Below are positions 16,153-23,492 of a DNA stretch of 38,270 nucleotides, one piece after another. Position numbers and translations under genes: made by a program. Position 1 is the stretch's first letter. Each line of letters begins with the position of its first letter. The stretch is from assembly GCA_037384065.1 (NCBI GenBank), contig JARROJ010000022.1, positions 1 through 38,270 on the forward strand. The letters are read 5' to 3'. The DNA comes from JABDPF01 sp037384065. GTDB lineage: Bacteria > Pseudomonadota > Gammaproteobacteria > Xanthomonadales > SZUA-36. The notes beneath the pieces are model-generated. The model had not been told where the DNA came from and made no database searches. It worked only from the letters and a program-made list of their open reading frames with translations.

Positions 16153-17165
16153 GGCGCGGTTTTACTCACCTCGAACGGTTGTGGCGTCGGTGTCTGGTCG
16201 GTCGACGGCGGCAGCACCGGCAGCATGAACGAAGGCTGTTCACCGGTCAGGGTCTTGAGGAACGCGACGATCTGCGCGTTCTCCTCCGCGGTGAACTCCC
16301 GGCCCAATTGTAACCTGCCCATGATGTCGACGGCCTCGCCCAGCGTATGGGCCGCGCCGTCATGGAAGTACGGGTAGGTCATTTCGACGTTGCGCAGGGT
16401 CGGCACCTTGAACTTGAAGCGGTCGGCGTCGTCGTGGGTAACGGCAGCCAGGCCCTCGGCCGGGTTGTCGGTGGCATACGGCTGCACCAGCCCCATCTTC
16501 TGGAAGGAATTGCCGCCGGCGGCCGGGCCGTTGTGGCAGGCCACGCAGCCGCTGGACTTGAACAGCGCGTAGCCCTGCTTCTCTTCCGCCGTGAGCGCGC
16601 CCGTGTCTCCGAGCAGCCACTGGTCGAAGCGCGAATTGGGGGTGACCAGCGTCTTTTCGAATTCGGCGATGGCGTCCGTCACGTAGTCGATGGTGATTTC
16701 ATCGGCGCCGAAGACCAGCTTGAATTCCTTGACGTAGGCCGGAATCGAGGACAGCACGTCCACCGCCAGCGAATGCGAGAAGGCCATCTCGCCGGGGTTC
16801 GCGATCGGTCCCGCGGCCTGCTCCTTGAGGTCGGCGGCGCGACCGTCCCAGAACTGGGCGATGTTCATGCTGGAGTTCAGCACGGTCGGCGAATTGATCG
16901 GGCCCTGCTGCCAGCCGTGGCCGATCGAGCTGGGCAGGTTGTCGGTGCCGCCCATGCTCAGGTTGTGGCAGGAATTGCAGGAAATGAAGCCGGATTTCGA
17001 CAGGCGCGGATCGAAGTACAGTTTCTTGCCGAGTTCGACCTTGGCCAGGTCGATGTCGCTGGCCGGCGCAATGGGTTGAATGGGTTCGGCCGCGGCCAGG
17101 GCGAGGCCGGCGACGGCGAGCGTCGTCGCCGCGGCAATCAGGTTGAGGGTGCTTCGGGTTTTCAT
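16149..17165 (-). CDS. Di-heme cytochrome c peroxidase (CcpA/MauG family), periplasmic
   Basis: The product has 338 residues with a Sec signal peptide (residues 1-26). Two heme c sites are visible: C63-N-S-C66-H67 and C207-V-A-C210-H211. Other family marks are NSPTVLN near residues 91-97, FWDGRA near 105-110, and VPTLRNVEMTYPYFHDGA near 254-271. Met282 is a candidate distal ligand of the electron-entry heme. Bacterial enzymes of this type reduce hydrogen peroxide in the periplasm using electrons from a small cytochrome or cupredoxin. The ATG at 17165 starts the signal peptide; an upstream in-frame extension to 17255 is not convincing. The tail after residue 315 is proline- and threonine-rich. 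It overlaps the DUF2891 gene by 4 nt. Confidence 0.94.
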   Translation of the reverse strand: MKTRSTLNLIAAATTLAVAGLALAAAEPIQPIAPASDIDLAKVELGKKLYFDPRLSKSGFISCNSCHNLSMGGTDNLPSSIGHGWQQGPINSPTVLNSSMNIAQFWDGRAADLKEQAAGPIANPGEMAFSHSLAVDVLSSIPAYVKEFKLVFGADEITIDYVTDAIAEFEKTLVTPNSRFDQWLLGDTGALTAEEKQGYALFKSSGCVACHNGPAAGGNSFQKMGLVQPYATDNPAEGLAAVTHDDADRFKFKVPTLRNVEMTYPYFHDGAAHTLGEAVDIMGRLQLGREFTAEENAQIVAFLKTLTGEQPSFMLPVLPPSTDQTPTPQPFEVSKTAP

Positions 17166-17430
17166 TGCGGTTTTCCTGGGTACGAGTAAAAGAGACGAGT
17201 GCGCCGATCGGAGGGCGCTGCCGTCATGGTCACCCCGGCGCCGCCGATCGCCCATGATTCAGGTCAGTCAAATTATTGAAAATGAACGGTTTTTAAGCTG
17301 ACGTTAAGGTTCGCCGCGAGCGTGGTGCGACATCGCCCCGTGACGTCGCCGGGCGGTCGTTCCGGCGGGCCGTTCATTCTCCCGGCGTCTCACGGTACGA
17401 TAGGTGCCCTCGTTGCGACCCGGAGAACTC
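17166..17430. promoter_or_regulatory. Divergent region between peroxidase gene and lipoprotein operon
   Basis: These 265 bp separate two divergent transcription units. The stretch 17260-17310 is strikingly AT-rich for this window (TCAAATTATTGAAAATGAAC and on to TTTTTAAGC), making it the likeliest promoter or operator site. I could not match it confidently to a Fnr, Fur or CRP box or to a clear -35/-10 pair. Confidence 0.35.
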
Positions 17431-19347
17431 ATGACGGCACGCGCCGCACCCCTGATCGTCCTGCTGCTGACGGCATTCCTGCTGTCCGCCTGCGCCGGAA
17501 CCGCGCGCGGGGTCAAGGAATCGGTCTACCGGTACGACGCGTCGGTCGAAGTGTTCGACCGCAGCCGCTCCGACGCCGACGCGATGGTCGTGATCCGGTA
17601 CCCGGCCACGGTCGAGGACGCGGCGCTGCCGCTTTACTTCCGCGCCTTCAGCGACCATCCGATCGGCCCGGAAATCAGGTCCGGCGACACGCCGCAGCAG
17701 GAGCACGACCGCATTGCCCAGGGGCTCATCGCCAAGTCGAATTTCTACGTGATGTCCCTGTACCGGGAACTGCGCGAGCGTTTGCCGGAGCACAGCGTGC
17801 TGCTCTCGCCGCACGTCATCACCCGGGACGAAAACGGGCGCCTGGACAGTCGGCCGCTGCTGGCCTCCGAGGAGGTGCCCAGCGTGGTGACGATCGACTT
17901 CGGCGTCTACAGTCACCCGGACCCCAGCCGCATGATGGACTCGCCGCCGCTCACCTTCGGCGACATCGTCACGCCGCTGTTCGTGATTCGCGCCGACCAC
18001 TGGTTGCGCCCCTCGACGCACGGCCTGTTGCTGGCCAGCGAAGTGCTGTCGGGACCGGCCTGGCTGGGCGCGCGGGAGCAGGCCGAGGGCCAGGCCGCCG
18101 CGATGCTCGACCCGCTGGCGCCGCAGCGCAGGCCGCCGCTCGCGTTCGTGACGTTTCTCGACCGCGGCGACCCGGGTTACGCCAACCTGCCCCTGAAAAG
18201 CCCGGCCGAATCGCGGCGCGAGGTGGTGGCGGTGGAGGTTTATCCGCTGGAAAAGATTCGCATGGATCCGGACCTGATGGAGCAGTTCGAACTGGGGCCG
18301 CCGGTCGATCCCTTCGCCGAGGAGTTCATCAAGGGGGCCGCGACGCGTATTGCGCAGGCCCTGAACCGCGCCGACCACGACCGCGCGACCTTTTTCACGC
18401 GGCAGGCCGCGCTGGCGCGCTTCGATCCGCAGCTGGGCCGCGCCTTCCTGTCGCGCTCGCGCAGCGAAGCCCTGCGCGCCCGCCTGCAGATGGGCGAGGC
18501 GCTGCTGCGCGCCGAGCGGGCGTTCCTGTCGACGCAGTCGGCCCGGCTGTTCGAGGGCGTCTGGGAGGGCGTGTTCGGCGACCAGATGCGCGAGATGATC
18601 ATGGCCGAGTACCGGATGCTGGAGGAGCGGCGTGACCTGGCGCGGGCGCAGAACTTCAACACCGCGCTGGCGGTCGTCGCGATGGCCGGGGCGGTGTACG
18701 CCGGCAGCGATCCCGACAGTGGCAATTTCTTCCATTCCCGCTCGATGGCGAACCTGGCGACGATCACCTCGCTGTGGGCGATGAACGCCGCCTTCGCCCG
18801 CAACGTGGAGTCGAAAACCGTCGGCCAGAATTTCCTGGCGCAGATGGCGCCGGCCATCAACCGCCAGGTTTCCGTGCAGATGGAGTGGCTCGGCTCCACC
18901 GAGCAGATCACCGCCAGCGACTTCGACGAGTTCCGGGCCAAGACGCTGGCGCTCTACCAGCGAAGCGTGCGCGCGCTGGACGGCCGTTACGGGGAAGCCT
19001 GCGTGTTCCGCCACCCGGCCGTCGACGAAGCCGGCGCCTGGTACGGCCGCTGCAGCGACGGCGCGGCGACCGGCAGCGGGTACGGCGTGGTGGTCGACCC
19101 GCAGGGCAACACGGTCGAATACGTCGGTGCGGCGAAACATGGCCTGGCCGACGGCACCGGGGCGATGATCTTCCGCTCCCCCGACGTGGCGGGCGCGGTC
19201 TACTACGAGGGCGCGTTCCGGGCCGGCCAGCCCGACGGGGTCGTGTGGGTCGAGCAGCCCGGCCGCCGCCCCGAAGTACGGCGTTTCGAGGCCGGCATCG
19301 ATCGCGGCCGCGGTGACCGTGAACGGCTGCAGCGGGTCGACTTCTGA
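17431..19347 (+). CDS. Outer-membrane-type lipoprotein with C-terminal MORN-like repeats, paralogue 1
   Basis: This 638-residue protein is not one I recognise. The signal peptide ends in the lipobox LLSAC with Cys21. Position +2 is Ala, not Asp, so Lol sorting would favour the outer membrane. A long region follows, shared with the next gene: RADAxVVIRYPA-like start, SNFYVMSLYRELRERLPEH near 106-124, VTIDFGVYSHPDPSRMMDSP, and DHDRATFFTRQAALARFDPQ. A mid-protein segment near residues 407-422 is hydrophobic (TALAVVAMAGAVYAGS). The last 90 residues hold about three MORN-like units (WYGRCSDGAATGSGYGV, VEYVGAAKHGLADGTGAM, YYEGAFRAGQPDGVV). The ATG at 17431 was preferred to the upstream start at 17404 because it begins the signal peptide. 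One base separates its stop from the start of the paralogue. Confidence 0.85.
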   Translation: MTARAAPLIVLLLTAFLLSACAGTARGVKESVYRYDASVEVFDRSRSDADAMVVIRYPATVEDAALPLYFRAFSDHPIGPEIRSGDTPQQEHDRIAQGLIAKSNFYVMSLYRELRERLPEHSVLLSPHVITRDENGRLDSRPLLASEEVPSVVTIDFGVYSHPDPSRMMDSPPLTFGDIVTPLFVIRADHWLRPSTHGLLLASEVLSGPAWLGAREQAEGQAAAMLDPLAPQRRPPLAFVTFLDRGDPGYANLPLKSPAESRREVVAVEVYPLEKIRMDPDLMEQFELGPPVDPFAEEFIKGAATRIAQALNRADHDRATFFTRQAALARFDPQLGRAFLSRSRSEALRARLQMGEALLRAERAFLSTQSARLFEGVWEGVFGDQMREMIMAEYRMLEERRDLARAQNFNTALAVVAMAGAVYAGSDPDSGNFFHSRSMANLATITSLWAMNAAFARNVESKTVGQNFLAQMAPAINRQVSVQMEWLGSTEQITASDFDEFRAKTLALYQRSVRALDGRYGEACVFRHPAVDEAGAWYGRCSDGAATGSGYGVVVDPQGNTVEYVGAAKHGLADGTGAMIFRSPDVAGAVYYEGAFRAGQPDGVVWVEQPGRRPEVRRFEAGIDRGRGDRERLQRVDF

Positions 19348-19348
19348 G

Positions 19349-21271
19349 ATGGCGCCGAAGCGAAGCGTCGTATTGCCGATCGGCCTGGCGCTGGTCGCCC
19401 TGTTGATCACCGCCTGTGCGGGGACCGCCCGCGGCACGCGGTCCTCGGTGTTCGAGACGGCCCAGACGGTCGACATGACCGACTACAGCCTGTCGCGCGC
19501 CGACGCGCTGGTGGTGATCCGCTACCCGGCCATCATTCAGGCCGATGCCGAGCTGTCGTACTTCCACGCCTTTTCGATCAACGCGATCGGCGGCGAGGTG
19601 CCGCCGGCCAACCGCACCAAGAAAGTCACCACGCGCATCGCGCAGTCCGTGCTGGCCAAGTCCAATTACTACGTGATGTCGCTGTACCGGGAACTGCAGC
19701 GCACGCTGCCCGAGCACACCGTGCTGCTCTCGCCGCACGTCGTGCTGTGGGACGCCGAGCGGGGCGTGTACAGCCGGCCGATCCTGGCCACCGAGCAGAT
19801 TCCCAGCGTCCTGACCATCGACTTCAACGTCTATTCCTACCCGGACCCGACCGAACTGATGGACTCGCCGCCGGTCACCTTCGGCGACCTGGTGACGCCG
19901 TTGTTCACGGTGCACGGCAACCACTGGATGCAGCCGGCGACGCACGGCCTGGTCCTGTCCAGCGATCCCCTGTTGCCGACGGCCTGGAGCCTTTCGCGCG
20001 AGCAGGCGCTGCGCGGCCTGGAAAGCCGGCTCGATTTCACCCCGCAGCCCTGGCAGCGGCCGCTCGATTTCATCGCCTACCTGAATCGCCGCACGGCGGA
20101 GAGCCCGCGCCTGCCGGTCAAGGGCGTCGGCGATGCGCGTCTCGAACTGATGGCGGTCGAGCAGTATCCGGTCGAGAAAATCCGCATGGACGGCGCGCTG
20201 CTGGCGAACCTGGCCGATGATTTCGACCGCGACCCGTTTGCCGAGAGCCTGGTGCGCGGCGCCGCGGCCAACATACTGGAGATGCTGAACGCCATCGATC
20301 ACGACCGCGCCACCTTTTTCGCCCGCCACGCCGCCCTGGCGCGCTTCGACCCGGAGCTGGCCACCGCCTTCCTGGCGCGCGCCGGCGGCGAGAGCGTGCG
20401 CGCCCGGCTGCAGCTGGCCGAGGCGCTGATCGAGGCCGAGCGCCGCTTCGTCTCCGCGCAATCCGCGGGCCTGTACGAGGGCGCCTACCTCGGCGATTTC
20501 GGCTTCCAGATGCGTGAAATGATCGAGGGCGAGTATCGCCTGCTCGAGGACCGCCGCGAGTTCGCGCGCAAGCAGAACGTGACCACGGCCTTCGCCGCGC
20601 TGGCGCTGGCGGGTTCGCTGTACGCGGCCTCGGCGTCCGGCGCGGTCAGCGGCGTGGCGATGCAGGGGTTCGCCGGCGTGTCGATGCTGGGCTCGCTGTG
20701 GGCGATGAGCAAGACGCTGGAGACCCGCGCCGAGTCGGCGCAGATGTCGGAGAACTTCCTGGCCCTGATCGCGCCGGCGCTGGAGCGCCAGATCTCGGTG
20801 CAGATGGAATGGCTGGAGTCGCAGGAGCGCATCTCGGCGATCGGTTTCGCCGAGTTCCGCAACAAGACGCTGACCCTGTACCAGGCGCGCATCCGCTCCC
20901 TGCAGGGCCGGTTCGAGGAAAACTGCCGCTTTGAACAGCCCGGCTCGGGCGTCGCCGGGCGCTGGTACGGGGGCTGCCGCGACGGCCTCGCGCAGGGCCG
21001 CGGCTACGGCGTGCTGCGTGACGCGGCGGGCGGCTCGGTGGAGTACCTCGGCGAGGCGGCCGCGGGCCTGGCCGACGGCATCGGCGGTATGATCGTGTAC
21101 CGCCCGGACACGGCGGGCGGCGTGTATCTCGAGGGCGGGTTCGCGGCAGGGCGCCCGCACGGCGTGCTGCGCGTCGACGAACCGGGCGCGCGCCCGCAGT
21201 TGCGGGAATTCAGGGCCGGCCGCGAGGTCGGAGGAGCATCGCCGCGCGAATGGCGGCGCCTGGAGTTCTGA
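19349..21271 (+). CDS. Outer-membrane-type lipoprotein with C-terminal MORN-like repeats, paralogue 2
   Basis: This 640-residue protein is a full-length paralogue of the preceding product and lines up with it end to end. The lipobox is LITAC with Cys23, again followed by AGTARG. Shared blocks include SNYYVMSLYRELQRTLPEH, LTIDFNVYSYPDPTELMDSP, DHDRATFFARHAALARFDPE, ISVQMEWLES and the closing MORN-like units (WYGGCRDGLAQGRGYGV, VEYLGEAAAGLADGIGGM, YLEGGFAAGRPHGVL). The central hydrophobic stretch is longer than in paralogue 1, with an added Gly/Ser/Ala-rich part (SGAVSGVAMQGFAGVSMLGS). MORN units in bacteria often bind membranes or other proteins, but no function can be assigned. The ATG at 19349 lies two bases after the upstream stop, and the next gene begins four bases after this stop. 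Confidence 0.85.
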   Translation: MAPKRSVVLPIGLALVALLITACAGTARGTRSSVFETAQTVDMTDYSLSRADALVVIRYPAIIQADAELSYFHAFSINAIGGEVPPANRTKKVTTRIAQSVLAKSNYYVMSLYRELQRTLPEHTVLLSPHVVLWDAERGVYSRPILATEQIPSVLTIDFNVYSYPDPTELMDSPPVTFGDLVTPLFTVHGNHWMQPATHGLVLSSDPLLPTAWSLSREQALRGLESRLDFTPQPWQRPLDFIAYLNRRTAESPRLPVKGVGDARLELMAVEQYPVEKIRMDGALLANLADDFDRDPFAESLVRGAAANILEMLNAIDHDRATFFARHAALARFDPELATAFLARAGGESVRARLQLAEALIEAERRFVSAQSAGLYEGAYLGDFGFQMREMIEGEYRLLEDRREFARKQNVTTAFAALALAGSLYAASASGAVSGVAMQGFAGVSMLGSLWAMSKTLETRAESAQMSENFLALIAPALERQISVQMEWLESQERISAIGFAEFRNKTLTLYQARIRSLQGRFEENCRFEQPGSGVAGRWYGGCRDGLAQGRGYGVLRDAAGGSVEYLGEAAAGLADGIGGMIVYRPDTAGGVYLEGGFAAGRPHGVLRVDEPGARPQLREFRAGREVGGASPREWRRLEF

Positions 21272-21274
21272 CGA

Positions 21275-22078
21275 ATGAGACGCGTCCACACGATGATGAG
21301 GGACGGCCTGCGTGGCCTGTTGTGCGTGATCGCGCTGACGCTGCTGCTGTCGGGCCCGGCCGCGGCGGCGATCAGTTTCGAGGCCCTCGAAGGCCTGCCA
21401 CCCGGCGACCAGTACCGCCAGCTCAGCCTGCTGATGCTGATCACCGGCGGCACCGACCCGGCGCTGTTCGACGTGCTGCAACCGGTGATCGAACGCCAGG
21501 GCGAGGATGATCCGCTGGACCTCGAGCTGGACGACTTCGTCACCCCGCTGATCCGCATCGTCGACCGCGAGACGATCCTGGCCAGCGCCGCGGGGATGTT
21601 CCGTTTCGCGCACGACAACAGCGCGGAAATCCAGCAGCGCCTGACCCGCATCGCGCGGGAGAACCCGATCCTGGTCAGCATGGTCGACGTCAACGAAATG
21701 GCCGCCGACGCGATCATCATCCGCAACTCGATCGCCGACACCATCGAGTACACGGAATCGATCGACGCCGAGCAGGCCGAAGCCCGGCTGCGGGCGTTCC
21801 GGGCGCAGACCGTCTACCTGCGGAACATGATGGAGTTCAACGCGTTCCAGGACGAATTGAACGCGATCACCGACGAGGCCATCGTCGACCTCGGCGGCCG
21901 GCTCGACGCCTACCAGCGCATGTTCAGCGAGAACATCGACGAAGACCTCGTGCGGCGCCGCGTCGAATCCGCGCAGATCATGAACGAACAGACCGGCAAG
22001 CGGTTCGATGACCAGGCGATGGCCAACAATGCCGAATTGCTGATGATGCTGATCCTGATGGAAAGTCAGGTCTACTGA
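21275..22078 (+). CDS. Secreted helical protein of unknown function, third gene of the lipoprotein operon
   Basis: The 267-residue product has an N-terminal signal peptide: basic start, then LLCVIALTLLLSGPAAAA, with a likely cleavage after the Ala run near residue 32. The mature protein is acidic and helix-rich, with no cysteines after the signal region. It repeats the theme of amphipathic helices: LSLLMLITGGTDPALFDVLQ, DNSAEIQQRLTRIARENP, ADAIIIRNSIADTIEYTES. It has no recognisable enzyme motif, lipobox or membrane helix in the mature part. The start could be the ATG at 21275 or the in-frame ATGs at 21293 and 21296. It follows paralogue 2 by three bases, so it belongs to the same operon and is probably a soluble periplasmic partner of the two lipoproteins. 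Confidence 0.78.
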   Translation: MRRVHTMMRDGLRGLLCVIALTLLLSGPAAAAISFEALEGLPPGDQYRQLSLLMLITGGTDPALFDVLQPVIERQGEDDPLDLELDDFVTPLIRIVDRETILASAAGMFRFAHDNSAEIQQRLTRIARENPILVSMVDVNEMAADAIIIRNSIADTIEYTESIDAEQAEARLRAFRAQTVYLRNMMEFNAFQDELNAITDEAIVDLGGRLDAYQRMFSENIDEDLVRRRVESAQIMNEQTGKRFDDQAMANNAELLMMLILMESQVY

Positions 22079-22130
22079 AACCGAGCGTCCGATGTCACCG
22101 TGGCGAGAGAAAGAAAACCGGGACTCCGCC

Positions 22131-22136
22131 TATAAT
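22131..22136 (+). promoter_or_regulatory. Likely -10 element for the methyltransferase / molybdenum hydroxylase operon
   Basis: A perfect TATAAT lies 41 nt before the methyltransferase TTG start, in the gap after the lipoprotein operon. The -35 region (around GAGAGAAAG at 22105-22113) does not match the consensus, so strength is uncertain. Confidence 0.5.
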
Positions 22137-22176
22137 GGTGCGGACCGTGGCCGCGGCCCGACCGGGAGATCCTGAT

Positions 22177-23040
22177 TTGATACACCGCATTCTGACCGTT
22201 TGCCTCGCCCTGGTGTCGAGCGTCGTCGCGGCGCAGACCGACACCGCGCGCCTCGACGGCGTGCTGGCGGCCGAGCCGGCGGAAATCCAGGCCCGGTACG
22301 GCGCGCGGCATCCGCTGGAAACCCTGGCGTTTTTCGACATCGCACCGGGTTCGACCGTCATCGAGGCCTTTCCCGGCGACGGCTGGTACACCCGCATCCT
22401 GGCCGCCTACCTGGGGCCGGACGGCCGCCTGATCGGCGCCGATTACGCCCTGGACATGTATCCGCGCTTTGGCTTTTTCACGCTCGGCCAGGTGCAGGCG
22501 CGCGAACGCTGGGTGCAGGAGTGGGTCGACGGCGCGGCCGCGTGGCAGGGCCCGGAAGACGCCCTGCTGTCGGCATTCGTGTTCGGCTCGATGCCCGAGA
22601 CGCTGAACGGCGCCGCCGACGCGGTGCTGTTCATCCGGTCGCTGCACAACCTGGCCCGTTTCGAGGCCGATGGCGGGTACCTGACCGCGGCCCTGCAGGA
22701 CGCCTGGAATGCGCTGAAGCCCGGCGGCGTCGTTGGCGTGGTCCAGCACCTGGCGCGCGACGACATGCCGGATGAATGGGCCGACGGCAGCAACGGATAC
22801 CTCAAGGAGGCATTCGTCATCGAACGGTTCACCGAGGCCGGCTTCGAATTCGTCGGCCGCAGCGAAATCAATTTCAACGAGAACGACGTGCCTGGTGTCG
22901 AGGACCGCGTGTGGCGTCTGCCGCCGACCCTCGCCACCAGCCGCGGCAACCCCGAACGGCGCGAGGCGATGCAGGCGATCGGAGAATCCCATCGCATGAC
23001 GCTGAAGTTCCGCAAGACCGAAACGAAGGAGGCTCCATGA
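22177..23040 (+). CDS. Exported class I SAM-dependent methyltransferase, COG4798-type
   Basis: This 287-residue protein begins with a signal peptide (MIHRILTVCLALVSSVVAA). A methyltransferase-like Rossmann core follows, with the glycine motif VIEAFPGDGWYTRIL near residues 57-71 and a strand with acidic end (LIGADYALDMYP). ALKPGGVVGVVQHLARDDMP comes later. The sequence resembles the COG4798 group, called methyltransferases by similarity only. I chose the TTG at 22177 because GGGAGAT lies about seven bases upstream and the signal peptide starts there. The upstream frame (from 22135) lies in the promoter. A SAM-dependent enzyme outside the cytoplasm would have no obvious source of SAM, so its true role is open. 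Its stop overlaps the next ATG (ATGA). Confidence 0.8.
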   Translation: MIHRILTVCLALVSSVVAAQTDTARLDGVLAAEPAEIQARYGARHPLETLAFFDIAPGSTVIEAFPGDGWYTRILAAYLGPDGRLIGADYALDMYPRFGFFTLGQVQARERWVQEWVDGAAAWQGPEDALLSAFVFGSMPETLNGAADAVLFIRSLHNLARFEADGGYLTAALQDAWNALKPGGVVGVVQHLARDDMPDEWADGSNGYLKEAFVIERFTEAGFEFVGRSEINFNENDVPGVEDRVWRLPPTLATSRGNPERREAMQAIGESHRMTLKFRKTETKEAP

Positions 23041-23492
23041 TCACCCTGAAAGTCAACGGCGAAACCCGAGAATACGGGGGCGACGGCGACATGCCGCTCC
23101 TGTGGTTCCTGCGCGACCTGCTCGGCCTGACCGGCACCAAGTACAGTTGCGGAAAGGGTCTGTGCGGGGCCTGCACCGTGCACATGAACGGCGCCGCCGT
23201 GCGTTCCTGCGTGATCACGATGGCGGCCGCGGCCGATGCCGAGGTGACGACCATCGAGGGCCTGTCCCCCACCGGCGAGCATCCGCTGCAGATCGCCTGG
23301 GCCGAACACGACGTGCCGCAGTGCGGTTACTGTCAGCCGGGCCAGATCATGCAGGCCGCTTCGCTGCTGGCGTCCAACCCGAACCCGAGCGCCGAGCAGA
23401 TCGCCGACGCGATGAACGGCGTGATCTGTCGCTGCGGCACCTACCAGCGCATCGGCAAGGCCATTGCGTCCGTCGCGGGAGGTGACGCATGA
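23037..23492 (+). CDS. [2Fe-2S] small subunit of a molybdenum hydroxylase (IorA-like)
   Basis: This 151-residue protein has the two 2Fe-2S clusters of the xanthine oxidase family. The plant-ferredoxin type uses Cys38, Cys43, Cys46 and Cys58 (YSCGKGLCGACTVH...RSC). The helical-domain cluster uses Cys96, Cys99, Cys131 and Cys133 (CGYCQPGQ...CRC). It carries electrons from the molybdenum site of the partner subunit to an acceptor, probably a cytochrome, since no FAD subunit gene is present. This two-subunit layout is that of isoquinoline 1-oxidoreductase and related aldehyde dehydrogenases. GGAGG lies just before the ATG, and the start and stop overlap those of both neighbours by 4 nt, indicating tight coupling. 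Confidence 0.95.
   Translation: MITLKVNGETREYGGDGDMPLLWFLRDLLGLTGTKYSCGKGLCGACTVHMNGAAVRSCVITMAAAADAEVTTIEGLSPTGEHPLQIAWAEHDVPQCGYCQPGQIMQAASLLASNPNPSAEQIADAMNGVICRCGTYQRIGKAIASVAGGDA

Noticed and set aside
17255..17310. Fnr- or Fur-type operator in the AT-rich patch before the peroxidase and lipoprotein operons
   Set aside because: The sequence has AT-rich half-site-like pieces but no symmetrical match good enough to name a regulator.
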